The position numbers and the translations under genes are program-made. A DNA stretch of 64,000 nt from Sarcocystis neurona (Eukaryota > Apicomplexa > Conoidasida > Eucoccidiorida > Sarcocystidae). The stretch is taken from assembly GCA_000727475.1 (NCBI GenBank), contig KL647289.1, forward strand, positions 3,050,595-3,114,594, in the 5' to 3' direction. The notes below the pieces were generated by a model. That model did no database searches. It worked only from the letters and a program-made list of their open reading frames with translations, and had not been told where the DNA came from. Positions 24,714 to 35,489 of this stretch are shown here, piece by piece (positions within the stretch are counted from its first letter, which is position 1; each line of letters starts with the position of its first letter).

Positions 24714-24759
24714 GCTGACCACCTTAATATTGCACTTCCGTTGCCTCGTCTCTCCGCAG

Positions 24760-27592
24760 AATTACTTCGACAGCGGCGACTGCTGCTGCCCTGGCCGCTG
24801 CTGTTATCCCGCAGGGTGTACCCAGTGACGCCGGCCCTGCTATTGCTGTTGCGGCTGTTCTCGTTCCTCCATGCGACCTGCAGCCACCAGGTGCTGAACC
24901 GCCGCCAGCACAGGACGAGATGCTGGCGTTATCAGAGAACTACTGCAGCGCCGCGAGTGTTCGGTAAAGCCTGAGGTCGAACAGCTGAGAAACAAGCCCG
25001 GCACGTCGTCGCCGTTGATCTACTGAGCAATGCTGCGCTTCTTTAATGCCAGCGGAGGTAGACCTGTCTTCGCGAGTAGTCGTTTCGAGTGCTCGTGCCC
25101 AGCGCGTCGAGGAAGCAGCCACCTCCAGGGCGTGCAGTTCAGTATGAAAATGCTGCGGGAGCGCGCTTCGGTAACTACACGAGTTGGTGCTGAGCTATTG
25201 GCGCTGCTTCCCTCTTGTTGCTCCTACTAGTGCGATTGAGGCGCCACTCAACCCACACGGCCCCGGCGGGCAAATGCTTGCACTGGAGGGGGGCGTTCGC
25301 CGCGCCTGTTGCGGCGGAATTAGTCGCCGCTGTCTTCTAAAAGGCAGCTGCCTCACCTGCGGCTATCAACTTGTCGCGTGTGCACGCACGGAGAGTGAAA
25401 TGAAGTATACAGGTAACGGATGCTGTTTCAGGATCTGTCGACAGGCTAATACCACCAGCGGAGAACCGTGGATGAATAGACACGGCACTGGCGTTCGCTT
25501 CAGTCTACAGAACTGGCCTGCAACGAAAAAACATACCGGGAGACGCCGCCATTCAGCTAGAGCAAGAATAATAGTCTACAGAAGAGGGGTGCGGCGCCGT
25601 CAGTTCCGTTTCCGCAGAACGATATAAAATACCGGCAAGAAAGCTCGTACATTTCAGTGCGTGACGGGTGTACGAGAAAACAGGTGTCTGCGGCTGCTCG
25701 TGTACTTGGGGGATGCCCCTTCGGGCACTCGAGACATCGCCGCGAACGTCTACCCACAGCCCCCCGCCTTCGCCTCCGGGTGCTGCGGCTTTGCCGTTGG
25801 TGCTGCTTTGCCGCATGCGGCAATCTACTGGAGTTCGTTCTGTGGCGCTTTGCGCGTCTCATGCCGAGCGATAGTAACGCGTCGCTATTGTTGTGCTCGT
25901 CGCATTCAATGTCATAGGAATCTTCACCGTAACGCCGCTGCTACTGCTTCTTTCGCGGTTGCTGCTGTCGTTTTTCTGTGCCGTCGACCTGCGGCCGGTG
26001 TTGCCCTTCGTCCGGCCAGAGCTGCCACAGCTTCTGCTGTCGCCGTGTGCAACCGCGTGTGTGTCGACGCGCTCGCCGCCTACGGGTTGAAGAAGCACGG
26101 TCTCCCCCTGATTGATGGAATTCTGTTGTGCTGGTGCTGCTGTTGCTGGAGGAGGGGGATGCAGCTCAGCTCTCTTTCACAGCACTGCGCCGTAAAGTTC
26201 GCGCTCGTGGTGGTGCTGGCGCTGGGAAGGATATGTGTAGGCGTAGCCGGCCCCGTTTTGCGCGGAGCAGCTCCCGCGCATTACAGTCGGCTCAAGTGCT
26301 GCCGTCACTGCTGCTGTTCCCTGCGCTGCTTTTACTGTATAACGGTGAGTCGCCGCCTCCCTTCGCTCCTTGCAGCGCGTGTCGCAGCTTACGTAGCAAG
26401 TGGGGAGTGAATCGACCGAGTGACATCGACACACGACTACTATTCTACAGCAGTGGCCGCCCCAGCTTCGTCGTCCGTCGCCTCTTGCGTTACCGCCGCC
26501 GCTGCCGTCGCTCATACCACTGCTACTGCTTTTGTTGCATAGCTCTTGCTGCCCCTGCCGCTAATAGTGGCATCGCAGCTCATGCGAAATCAGAAGCGCA
26601 AGAAGATGCTGCCACGAGACAACAAAAGACGCTCCCGTGTGGCAGCAGCGTCTTTACTACTGCTGTTCCTGCCGCTGTGGATACCGCTGCTGCTGTCGGT
26701 GCTGCTGTGTTGCGGCTGCTGTGTTGGCGGCTGCTCTGTTGCGGCTGCGGGTGCTGCTGGGGGAGCTGTACAAGCTCTGAAGTAAGGTGCTACTGTACTA
26801 TGGAGCTGATCTCGCGCTAATGGACAAAGTCTGCTGCCACATCTGTTGTCAAGTCCTTTGTTGCTTGTCAGCTTTTGCTTGTAGCGCTCCGCGTACGTGC
26901 GGCTGCCGCTGCGCTGTTGCGAGTGGGTGACAGTGCCGCCCCCCCGTCTTGTGCCGCGCCCAGTTGCTGTTCCACCCGCCCTACTGCCACCTGCGGCGTC
27001 GATTGAGGCTATCGAGTGTTCCGCCTTTCTCTTATTATCCCATCCGTCCTCGTACGTCGACAACAGAGCAATTGACACATCAAAACTCGCAGCTCGCAGT
27101 TGTGCCTCTGCTACTGGTAGCTGGCTTTTGGCCGCGTACAATGAATGAGAGAGAAGCCGGTGACCGCCGTCCCAGAGACGTCGCACCTCCTGGCTCTTCC
27201 TTTGGTGTTGAAGGCGGCGATGGAAAGGAAAACAAGCTTCTCTTCAGGTAAGTCGTCTTGCTGTTGTCAGTTCCGGCACCACCACAGCAAAACCGCAACA
27301 GCGGCAGCAGCCGCTTCTGGTGCGCAACACAGTGTATAACGGCGGAAACTTTGGATGATGACTTGTAGGAAACCCCGTCTTCCTGGTGCGCGGCTCTCTC
27401 TGACCAGAGCAGACGCAACAGGGACACGTCGTGTGGTGGATGGCGGTTGCAGACAAGACAGTTAAAATGATGATACTTCACGTAAAAGACGAAGTTGTCG
27501 TGGCGAGTGTGGACTTGACGCACCACCCCCTACGGCTCCTCCAACGAGACGACAGAACGGTGATGAAAGTCGACACATCGGCTAAACGATAA
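24760..27592 (+). CDS. Multi-exon + strand protein, hydrophobic in its later exons, unknown function
   Basis: Not recognised. Three consecutive exons are phase-consistent. The first is 24760-24963 (CTCTCCGCAG acceptor, GTAAAG donor; Ala/Pro-rich, ending SENYCSAASV). The second is 25053-25170 (TTCTTTAATGCCAG acceptor, GTAACT donor; SSRFECSCPARRG, FSMKMLRERAS). The third is 25241-25412 (GTAACG donor; NPHGPGGQMLALEGG, LLKGSCLTCGYQLVACA). Later coding stretches have good donors at 26345, 26782 and 27248 and contain membrane-like segments (GIFTVTPLLLLLSRLLLSFF; SLLLLFLPLWIPLLLSVLLCC trimmed to its core). A last exon at 27408-27592 ends HHPLRLLQRDDRTVMKVDTS and a TAA. The 5' end is not found: the first acceptor is only 47 bp from the divergent minus-strand start codon. 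This may be one or two genes. A polytopic membrane protein is the simplest reading. Confidence 0.45.
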
Positions 27593-27880
27593 TAGCGACG
27601 AATCGCAAGAGGCGTCACTGTTGCCCAATGAAGCCTGCGTCTGCTGCAAGTCATACCACTGGGAACCAGAAGCAGCAGCTGCGGGAAACGCGCCAATGGC
27701 GAGAGGTGTCACTGTGTTGCTCAATGAAGCCTGCGTCTGCTGCAAGTCATACCCCTGGGAACCAGAAGAAGCAGCTGCTGGAAACGCAGCACAAATGTAA
27801 TTAACATAGAGACGAACGCAGGCTGCACTGACTGCGACGGTGAGCAGGCGGCACGATCTAGGCGCTCCGCTGTTTTCCAC
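27530..27880 (-). repeat. 96-bp direct repeat, two copies
   Basis: AATGAAGCCTGCGTCTGCTG occurs at 27627 and 27723, so the period is 96 bp (32 codons). On the minus strand the copies encode YDLQQTQASL units inside a 116-codon open frame with Ala/Ser-rich spacers (FPAAASSGSQ). On the + strand the copies are stopped. It could be a minus-strand exon or simply a duplicated intergenic segment just after the TAA at 27592. Confidence 0.6.
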
Positions 27881-27975
27881 TTCTCTCTGCTACGTCTCTC
27901 GATGCTTGCGTCCATGAGTCGTTTCCTTTAATCTAGCAGTATGAGCGCGGTGCGACGGCCGCGCTAGCCTCACAG

Positions 27976-28200
27976 TGCATACCCCGTTCGTGTGCTGGCC
28001 TATCTGGTCACCCTGTTTCTGAAGTAGTTGACTTCACAGTTGGTGTCCTGCTGCTCCGCTCCCTTTCACTGCTCGTGCCATTTTTGTTGGAATCACTGTT
28101 CCAGCAGCAGTTACTGTCGCACGGACACTCGGACGTGCAAGGCTGCCGCCGCTCCTGTTGTGAGTTTCTCCAACCTCTGCAAAGAGAAGTGGGACAGTAA
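27976..28200 (+). CDS. Probable exon with hydrophobic core, unknown function
   Basis: Not recognised. The stretch starts after an acceptor-like CTAGCCTCACAG and is open in one frame for 74 codons to a TAA at 28198-28200. It encodes HPVSEVVDFTVGVLLLRSLS, then LLVPFLLESLFQQQLLSHG and a Cys-rich basic end. No ATG precedes it in frame, so it is an internal or terminal exon, possibly of the + strand gene ending near 27592 (if that stop is not used) or of a separate small gene. Further + frames at 28293-28568 and 28565-28768 are protein-like but I cannot link them. Confidence 0.35.
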   Translation, partial: CIPRSCAGLSGHPVSEVVDFTVGVLLLRSLSLLVPFLLESLFQQQLLSHGHSDVQGCRRSCCEFLQPLQREVGQ

Positions 28201-28792
28201 AGCACAGACGACGGGAGACTCATCCGCCACGCCTTCTGCCCCGTGGATCCACGCGACATGGTACGGCAGTAGGAGCAGTCACACTAGGAGGAATGGCCCC
28301 CTTAGGACCGATACAGCATCTGTTTTTACTGAAAAGAGTAGCTAACTCTTTTGCCCCTCTAGGGCAGGTCCTGCTACGACTGCTGACCCTTAATACCTCA
28401 AATGCGCACCTGTACTCGTCTGTGCGCGAAATAGCTGCTGCAGCTGCTGCATTGACCTGTTGTCCACGAGTGTGCTGTGCAGTCAAATTTTTCCAAAGTT
28501 TTACCGCTTCTAGCTTCCAAGGGCCCTATGTTAGCAGTGTAACGCTTAGCTCCGTGAGACGTTCTTGATGTTGCTGCTGTACAGAGTTGTGTCCACAATT
28601 GCCGTTGCTGAATCTTCACTTTCCGCAACCCTGCAAGGTATCGTACGCCTACAGAAAGGCACTACATTCGCTGATTGTCGGTTCTCGGCATTTTCCTCCC
28701 GTGCCCTAGTGCAGCACCACCACATGCACCATAAAACCAGCACCACGACGAGAAGCACTCAGCAGTAGCTCAGCAAGTTGCAGCCCCAGCGG

Positions 28793-29901
28793 ATGAAACT
28801 TTCCACTTTAATTATGACCTCATGTGTGCACCTCTGTGTGTTCGTTGTGGTGGGGAGCGCATGTGGTTTGCTGCTTTCTGTGGCTGCTCCATCCTTTGCC
28901 GATGTTTGTGAGGGCTTTGTCGCTTGCTGCTGCCTCAGAGGAGCACAGGTGAAAGTTTGGGCCGCTACTGCGCATCGTTGCTGTAGCTGCTGTTGCTCAT
29001 ACAGCAAGAGCAGGTGTTCATGCACTTACTGCGCCTTCGTCTCTCGTAAATGCTGGTGTTCTTCCCTGTTTGCTTCCGCTCGCACTTTTCCTCTCGTGCA
29101 CTGGCTGCTGTTGACGCCGTTCCTGTGCCACTACGCCGTTGGGACCGTGGGGATGCCACGTTGGACAGCAGTGACACCAGCGACCACAGCAGGCGAGAGG
29201 AAGGGGTTTGGTAGTTGTGGCACTAGGCGTCGACAACAATGGGTATGCTTTTCCTCAAACCAGGGTATACAAAGGTTGCAGTTCCACCATGCAACTTTAG
29301 CATACCCGCTTATACCACAGATATAGGCTTTGGGAAAAGCACGAGAGAAGATGGCACACGGGCGAGCTGCTGCAATGAGGAACAGAAGTTCTGAGCGCAA
29401 CGGCGGATCTGCACTCGAAAGTGGAAGCGGCTGCTGCAACGGTTAGTCCCGTGTGGGGTTAATGGCAGTTTCTACTGCACATCGTACAACCACGCACAAC
29501 ATCATATTGACGAACGTGAGCTCCGCAGCCGTAGGATCGACTGCGGCTATGAGCAGGCCTCTACACCCCGCACAGTGACAGAAAACCGACCTCAATTTGA
29601 GTAGCAAACACCAGGATGACCAGCGCCACTACATGTAGTGGTACCTGTCCGCGTACTGAAGTGTGTAACATGAGTTCTATGTCTAAAAAGAAAGGCAATA
29701 CCAGCGGCGAATGAACAGCAGCACGCGGAGACACCGGCAACACAGGCCGACCAACGGCACCACCAGCCACTCCTGCGGCGGCATCAGAGAGCAGCAGCAG
29801 ACAACACGCAACCAACGAACGACCACAGCAGCACAACCCGACCAGGGGGTCACCAGTCCAGCCGGCCCCTCGTCACCGGTGAATTTGGCTTCAGGGATTG
29901 A
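28793..29901 (+). CDS. Putative secreted protein with signal peptide, multi-exon
   Basis: Not recognised. Exon 1 (28793-28948) begins at an ATG and encodes 52 residues with a clear signal peptide (TLIMTSCVHLCVFVVVGSAC, then LLLSVAAPSFADV), ending at a CACAG/GTGAAAG donor in phase 0. Candidate second coding pieces lie at 29005-29048 and around 29050-29215 (VPVPLRRWDRGDATLDSSDT) but cannot be ordered. The last two exons are joined in phase 1: 29327-29441 (KAREKMAHGRAAAMRNRSS, GTTAGT donor) and 29705-29901, an Ala/Gln/His/Thr-rich hydrophilic tail (ANEQQHAETPATQADQRHH) ending GEFGFRD and TGA. The shape, signal peptide then low-complexity hydrophilic tail, suits a secreted parasite protein. The middle of the model is weak. 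Confidence 0.45.
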
Positions 29902-31004
29902 CACCACCCTTGTTCGACAGTCGACGCACATTCGACGTCCACGTTTAGCTGTGTTGGGCAAAACGATCCCCGAAGAGCATTTGTGCGTAGGTGTGAATGC
30001 AGCAGGCTGCAGGAGCGACTCAAAGGACGAGAGTTACGTTAGGGGATTTGTGTATGAGGAGCTCGCACACTGGTATACATAAACAAGCGCGTATTGGGGT
30101 ATAAGGGCACGGGCGTAGAAGGTGAACTGAGGGTTGGATATGCACGCGTATCCCTTCTATCCACTGTAGTATCGTTGTACACAGTAATGATGGGGCACTC
30201 AAATTTGCACACAGATCCACATAGGAGGTTGGAACGCTTCAGCTTGAATCGCACCTATTTACCACTTATATATCCATCATACTCGCCTTACACCTACCTG
30301 TCTCTGGGTTTTCCCCTGGAAATTCGTGTGGTGACACTCCGCACAGCATGCCATCTCAGCACTGCACCTCCCGTCGTCCTTCACTACTGTCTTTTCATGT
30401 CGACGTCACCTCTTGGGGACCACCAGCGACCCCGTATCTGCCACCGTCCGCAACATCGGAAGTAATTTCCTTGGTTGTGTTGTTGTTCAATCACCGTGCC
30501 GGCCTCTGTGCTGAGCCTACACACACCTTCGTGTCGGCGGTCCTACGCAGATACGAGTGTGTCTCCACGGCTTTTCATGTGCATGAGGGTATTCGTTGAA
30601 TGGAGGTTCCAAACTTTCCTAATAACGTATGCATAGCATGGTCTCGCATTGTAAGTGGAATCTTATCTGTAGTGGTCAACACAACGGATTCGCATGTTAC
30701 ATAACTTGGCGTGTGCACGGGTCTCTGATGGGGTATCTGACGCTTCTCTTCAAAACGTGGAGATCACCCTTGTGATACGTTGCGACTCGTACGCGTATAC
30801 GTGTCTCGAATGTACCGGTTTTCATATGCCCATCTACATGTCGTTTACATCATGTAACTCGTCTGCATGCTGAGACCTACACAAATATACCTACTTATAC
30901 ACATACATTCATACATACATACGTACATACATACATACACGCATACATACGTACATACAGCTTCTTTCACACGGCCGGGGGTTGGTTTTTTTTTTTCTCT
31001 CTAG
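29902..31004. other. Intergenic with TACA microsatellite
   Basis: No supported gene. One + frame (30094-30465) is open but its composition is not distinctive. About 30880-30960 is a (TACA/CATA)n microsatellite. From about 30961 the sequence becomes a strong pyrimidine tract leading to the acceptor at 31001-31004. Confidence 0.45.
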
Positions 31005-32242
31005 TCCTTTTCCGGAATACCAGCTTCATATCCCCGAACTCGCCATGACCTCTCGTCAGAAAAAGTTGTGCAGTGCGGCAGTATCTGTTTTGGAGCGCCG
31101 ACACCACGTGTTGGGTGCTACGCCACAAACTGCTAAAGCAGACACTGCGAAGTCGGTTCCAATCGGACGAACCTCGCCTCGTAGTGTCGATTCCGGACGA
31201 ATGCCTTGCCGCTCCTGCTGCAGCTGCACATGTTTTCTCATTCAGTATAGCCTCAGGTAGTCGGTATGTGAGAGACATCCGGTAGCGCTGGTGCAAGTAC
31301 CTTTATTTGACGCTCCACGGCCACTCTCACCACGTCAGAGTTCATTCGTGTTAGGGCACAGCAGTCAGTAAGAGTGTCTCATCCAGGGAACTTGACATGT
31401 GTACGTGGTTACTGTACTGCCCTACAGTTCTGGCCGTCCTGTTCCTGTTGCTGCAGCTGATGGCGCAGCTATCAGCTACACTGAGCAGCAGCCGCTGCTG
31501 CTGCAGCAGCGCGTTGCTGCGTCTGGTCTCCGCTCTGTTTGCTGTGTTCGTTGCTCCTAGTGTTCTTCTTTGTGCTGCGGCTGTTGTCGCTCCTACTCTC
31601 TGCAGTTACCTCGGGCGCGGTTTCTACAGGCGGAGCTTACAGTCCTAGATATGTAATACGCAGAGCCCGAAAACTCCCCACCCCTGCTGGTGCTGGTGCG
31701 TGATCATCTAGTTGCCCACGTACCGGTTGCTCTTGTTGCACTGAGGCTGCGCTGCGCGAGCTGGTCCTTCTGCTGCTCTCTCTTCGATCCACCCCTGTCC
31801 TGCCGCCGGCGTCGCTGCGGCTACTGCTGTTCTTGCAGCCCCGCTTCTTCCGCTCGGCTTGTTCCAGTGGCTTCTTCACCTTCCACGGCCAGTCACCCGC
31901 CTGTGGTCCAGCAGCAGTCGCACCAGCCGCAGGGGTGCGTGTGGCTTTGGAGCCGCAGCGACGGACAAGAAGCCACCTGGGCCGGGGGTGTGCACCTCAG
32001 CAGCAGCGCCAGAACGTCAGCTGCAGCAGCACACTATGGTGGCAGGGACAGCCACCGAGCACCCGATCATGGCAGACACCACCAGCAGGCGCAGCAACAC
32101 ACCAGCAACAGTAAAGAGCACCCAGAAAGAAGCTCCACCGACCCGAGAGGACGCGGGTGGTCGGCTGCCCCGAGCCATGGGTTTTCGCGGAACTGCCCCA
32201 CCACCGTCGAACGGGGCCCCGCCTTGTGTCGCCCCTGGTTGA
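31005..32242 (+). CDS. Multi-exon + strand gene, unknown function
   Basis: Not recognised. A first visible exon, 31005-31256, follows one of the strongest acceptors in the window (GGTTTTTTTTTTCTCTCTAG) and ends CCTCAG/GTAGTC. Its frame encodes FPEYQLHIPELAMTSRQKK and a Ser/Arg/Thr-rich stretch with a CRSCCSCTC cluster. A second piece around 31500-31670 has a membrane-like segment (LLCSLLLVFFFVLRLLSLLL) followed by SPRYVIRRARKLPTPAG. The last piece (about 31900-32242) is hydrophilic (ATDKKPPGPG, HTMVAGTATEHPIMADTTS, KSTQKEAPPTREDAGGR) and ends at a TGA at 32240-32242. The links between the three are inferred only from spacing. The 3' end overlaps a minus-strand frame, so the true strand of the last piece could be questioned. 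Confidence 0.4.
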
Positions 32243-32249
32243 TACGGCT

Positions 32250-33590
32250 CCGTTCGCGTACGACAGATTCCCTGAAGCTGCAGAACTGCGTTGTGCAGCA
32301 GTTGTGCTGCTGCTGCTGCTGTTGACGGTGCTGCGGCTGCTCTGCTGCTGTCGATAGTGCTGCTGCTGCTTCCGCCGTCCACGGTGCTGGCGTTGCTGGT
32401 TGTGCGAAATCGCCCGGCAACAGAGACTCGAGCTGCCGCAGACGCTGGTGGGCTCTCATCACTGTGCGTCTGTGGCTGCCCTCGGCTCCCAGCACCACCT
32501 GCCAGATTCGCTCTCTCTCTCTTTCCTCGCTTCCTCTTTTTCTCCACTAGTGGCAATTGTCGTGTTGCTGCTACTGCGCTCAGATGTGTGCTGCCCCGGC
32601 TGCTGCCGCTGCTGCTGCCGTGGCAGCGCGGCTTCGTCTCCGCCGTTCTGCCGGGCAGCCCGCCGACTGTCCAGCTCGCACCCCCCCTTCTGCGCGCTGT
32701 TGCCCCAGTAGCGGCACTTCGCTTTTCGAGCCGCAACAGCAGCAGCAGCGCCCGTCCGGAACACACACTTTTTTGGCGACCCTGCTGGCTTGCAGGCCGG
32801 TGCCGTATTATCGTGCCCCAGGCGTCACAGTCGCTCTGTTTCATCAGGCCTCGCAAGTCTTCTCTATACATCGCGATGGCCGATTTTTCCTCACTCGGGT
32901 CCTCTGACGACGCAAGGACGCGTTGGTGTACAGTGAACCTCTGCGTGCATTTTTTCTGAAGCCGTGGGGGTTCGCATGCGTGTACCGCCACCACGGGCGG
33001 GCACACACACTGACGGCCCTCCCGCTCTTGGGCCGCGCCCACGAGGGACGGAGTCGCAATCCCCCGCCCGTCTTGCCACTCCGTCTGAGTACACACCTTT
33101 CCTCCTGCAATTCGGTGGACACTTGTTCTTGCTGCTGCTTCTGCTTCTTGTCCTGGTGCTGCCGCTGCTTGTGCTGCTGCCGCTGCTTGTGCTGCTGCCG
33201 CTGCTTGTGCTGCTGCTGCTGTTTCTTCGGCTGCCGCTTCTGCTGCCGCTTCTGCTGCTGCTTCTGCTGCTGCTTCTGCTGCTGCTTCTGCTGTTGCCGC
33301 TTTGCTGCTGCTGCTTCCCTTGTTGTAGGTTCTGCTGTTGCTGCTCTAGCTTCTGCTGCCGGTGGTTCTGCTGCCGCTAGTATTGTTACTGCCGCTGTAC
33401 TCGTCTTTCGCCAGCTGCTGCTGCTTGGTGTGCCAGGGGTGGCTCTGCGGCCGCTACGACTACAACTACGACTGCTGCTGTACTCCTCTCGCTGCTGCCA
33501 CCGCTCCCGTTTCTTCGGCTGGCTGCTGCTGCCGCCCCTTCTGCTAGCGCAGCTCAGAAACTGCAGCCGCTGCTGTTGCTCCAGCTGCAA
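32250..33590 (-). CDS. Possible Gln/Lys-rich gene on the minus strand
   Basis: Not recognised. The minus strand has several overlapping open pieces with a plausible coding look: a Gln/Lys run (KQQQKQQQKQQQKQQQ) with QQEQVSTELQEERCVLRRSG, then SSEDPSEEKSAIAMYREDLR, then RRAARQNGGDEAALPRQQQR, and finally MRAHQRLRQLESLLPGDFAQ followed by a Gln run. They lie in different frames, so introns would be needed. CAG is on the minus strand here, which is the usual sense orientation of such tracts in coccidian proteins. Against it, the same DNA is open on + as poly-Leu and poly-Ala, and a + frame at 33398-33830 looks equally good. Confidence 0.35.
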
Positions 33591-33830
33591 CAGTTACACC
33601 AGCACCTTCCGCACTTCCGTCTTTTTCTGACAGAGACCATCCCTCCCACCTGTTCTGTCAACACCCAGCTACTGCTGCTGTATACGCGACACGCGTGCTC
33701 CTTCGTTGTCCCTGACGCCCGTGCTGCACCGACCCCTGCGCATGCGGCTTTGCGATTGCCCGTGCGGCCGCAGAAGCCTCGCTCGTTCACATGCCCCTCT
33801 TGGCGACACCACGCCAACGAAGATCTCGCA
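33398..33830 (+). CDS. Possible + strand exon overlapping the minus-strand Gln-rich frame
   Basis: Not recognised. One + frame without an ATG reads through a six-Thr run, then PFLRLAAAAAPSASAAQKLQ, LLLQLQQLHQHLPHFRLFLT, and a basic stretch with LRLPVRPQKPRSFTCPSWRH. It ends in ATGTAT microsatellite after NEDLASKYN. The absence of stops and the varied composition argue for coding, but no splice junction was fixed and the opposite strand is also open, so the strand is undecided. Confidence 0.3.
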
Positions 33831-33839
33831 TCTAAATAC

Positions 33840-34225
33840 AACTTTCTCCTTTACCACTTGCGCACATACATATATAGACGTACGTATATGTGTCTGCATG
33901 CAGGAATGTGAGTGTGTCACCCACGCACTTACATACATACGTATGTGTGTGGGAGTATGCCATGCACACCTTTATACAGATTTGTGCGTCCATACGTAGA
34001 AGTATATACATATACACACTTATGTGTATATGCGGAGGAATATGCCATGCATACCCGTATATGTACATATGTATATGTGGATGTGTAAACGTAGAACTAT
34101 TTCGTGCATATCGTTATATCTTCACATATATATATATATATACATTCATACGCAGAAGTATTTCAAGCCTACTTTTGTATATATGTATATATATATGTAT
34201 GCGTATGAGAGGGTCACGCGTTTTC
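33840..34225. repeat. TA/GTAT microsatellite
   Basis: The segment is built from ACATATAT, GTGTATATG and ATATATATAT units with an approximately 80-90 bp higher-order pattern: TATGCCATGCA recurs near 33957 and 34041. Frames through it give only Tyr/Ile/Cys/Val-rich artefacts. Confidence 0.8.
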
Positions 34226-34229
34226 ATTT

Positions 34230-34986
34230 GTAAAGCAAGGCAAGCCACGCAGGAGCTTTGCTGTGGCTCTTGACGCATGACACTTGTCGTTCGGCTGCGT
34301 TTCGCTGCGTCTACGGCAGCGTCTGTGTGCGCTGGGGCTGCAAGCGCGGCTCCTGGCTGCTGTTGCTGCTGTGTTGGGGCGGTGCGCCCTGCTGCTGCGC
34401 ATGCCTGCAGAAGGCGAGAAGCTGGGGAGTGTCGACTATACGTGGATAATGCCGCGGCGGCTTTTGACTGCTTCCTCCCAGCTGTTTTGCTGCGGGCAGT
34501 CTCCAGCGGTTCTCTCGTCCTTTTTTTACCGACTGTTTTCTTCGTTTCTGCTGCTGCTGCGGCCTTCAGCGAGGACCGTCGCTTTCTCCTTCGGTGCAGC
34601 TCACAGCAGCAGCAGCAGCACGCAGGCCTGCGCTTTGCAAGCAGCTGGAGCAACTGCTGCTGCCCTATCTCGTCTGTGAGAGGTCTTGCATCTCCCTGCT
34701 TATCCTTCTGCCGCGCGTCCTCCCCTCTTCCTTGCAGCGCTGCAGCAGCCGAAGGCGGCGAAGGCGGCGGCCAAGATAGACCAACGCTGGCGCCGCTGTA
34801 GCAGCACGTACGCTGCCGACTACTGCTGCTGCTACTACTACTGCGTCCTCCTACCTTCTGCACCAGCCACCACATCCAGCTGCTGTTACAGTGTGAGAGA
34901 GCAGCGGCTGCCGCTGCTATATCATCCGCAGCAACGGTGCTGCTGCTGCTGCTTCCGCACGAGAAGACGACAGTCGACCGATACAA
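34230..34986 (-). CDS. Open frame rich in Ala, Ser, Gln and Lys; strand uncertain
   Basis: Not recognised. The minus strand is open for about 250 codons, with a Ser run, PPPSPPSAAAALQG, KDKQGDARPLTDEIGQQQLL, KKTVGKKRTREPLETARSK and a Gln run. No ATG or splice site was fixed at its upstream end. On + the same DNA has a good competing frame (34401-34679) with EGEKLGSVDYTWIMPRRLL and SSQLFCCGQSPAVLSSFFYR. Repeats make both strands look coding. Confidence 0.3.
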
Positions 34987-35489
34987 AAGTCGCTACGCCT
35001 GCTGGTATTGCTGCTGCTGCAGCAGTCTTCGCTGCTGCCTTTGCCGTTGCCAGGAAGAAACAGCCGCTGCCGCCATCACCCCCAGGACTGCTTGCTGCTG
35101 TTCCTGCTGCGGCAGCACTAAGTGCTGCTTCTTCTTGTTCTACAGCAACAACAGCAGGACGATCTGCTGCTGCAGCTGCTGCCTGCTGGGGACTGCGCGC
35201 GTTTCTCTCCCGTGCCTTTGCAAGCAGATGGGGACTCTTCTGCAGCGTCTGCTGCTGCAGCTCTTGCCTCCAGCGGCAAAACCGGCAACAGCAGGAGCAG
35301 CAGGAACAGCAGCCGTAGGAACAGCAGAAACATCAGCAGCGGCAGAAGCACCATCACCAGCAGGAGCAGCAGCAGCAGGAGCATCAGAAGCAGAATCAGC
35401 GGCAGCAGTGGCAGGAGCAGCAGCGGTGGAAGGAGCAGCAGCAGCGGCAGCGGCAGCACCAACGCGAAAGAGGCGGGTTCCGCTGTTGT

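Noticed and set aside
30880..30960. Possible telomere or CRISPR-like array
   Set aside because: Simple TACA microsatellite without spacers; no telomeric heptamer array was seen in the window.
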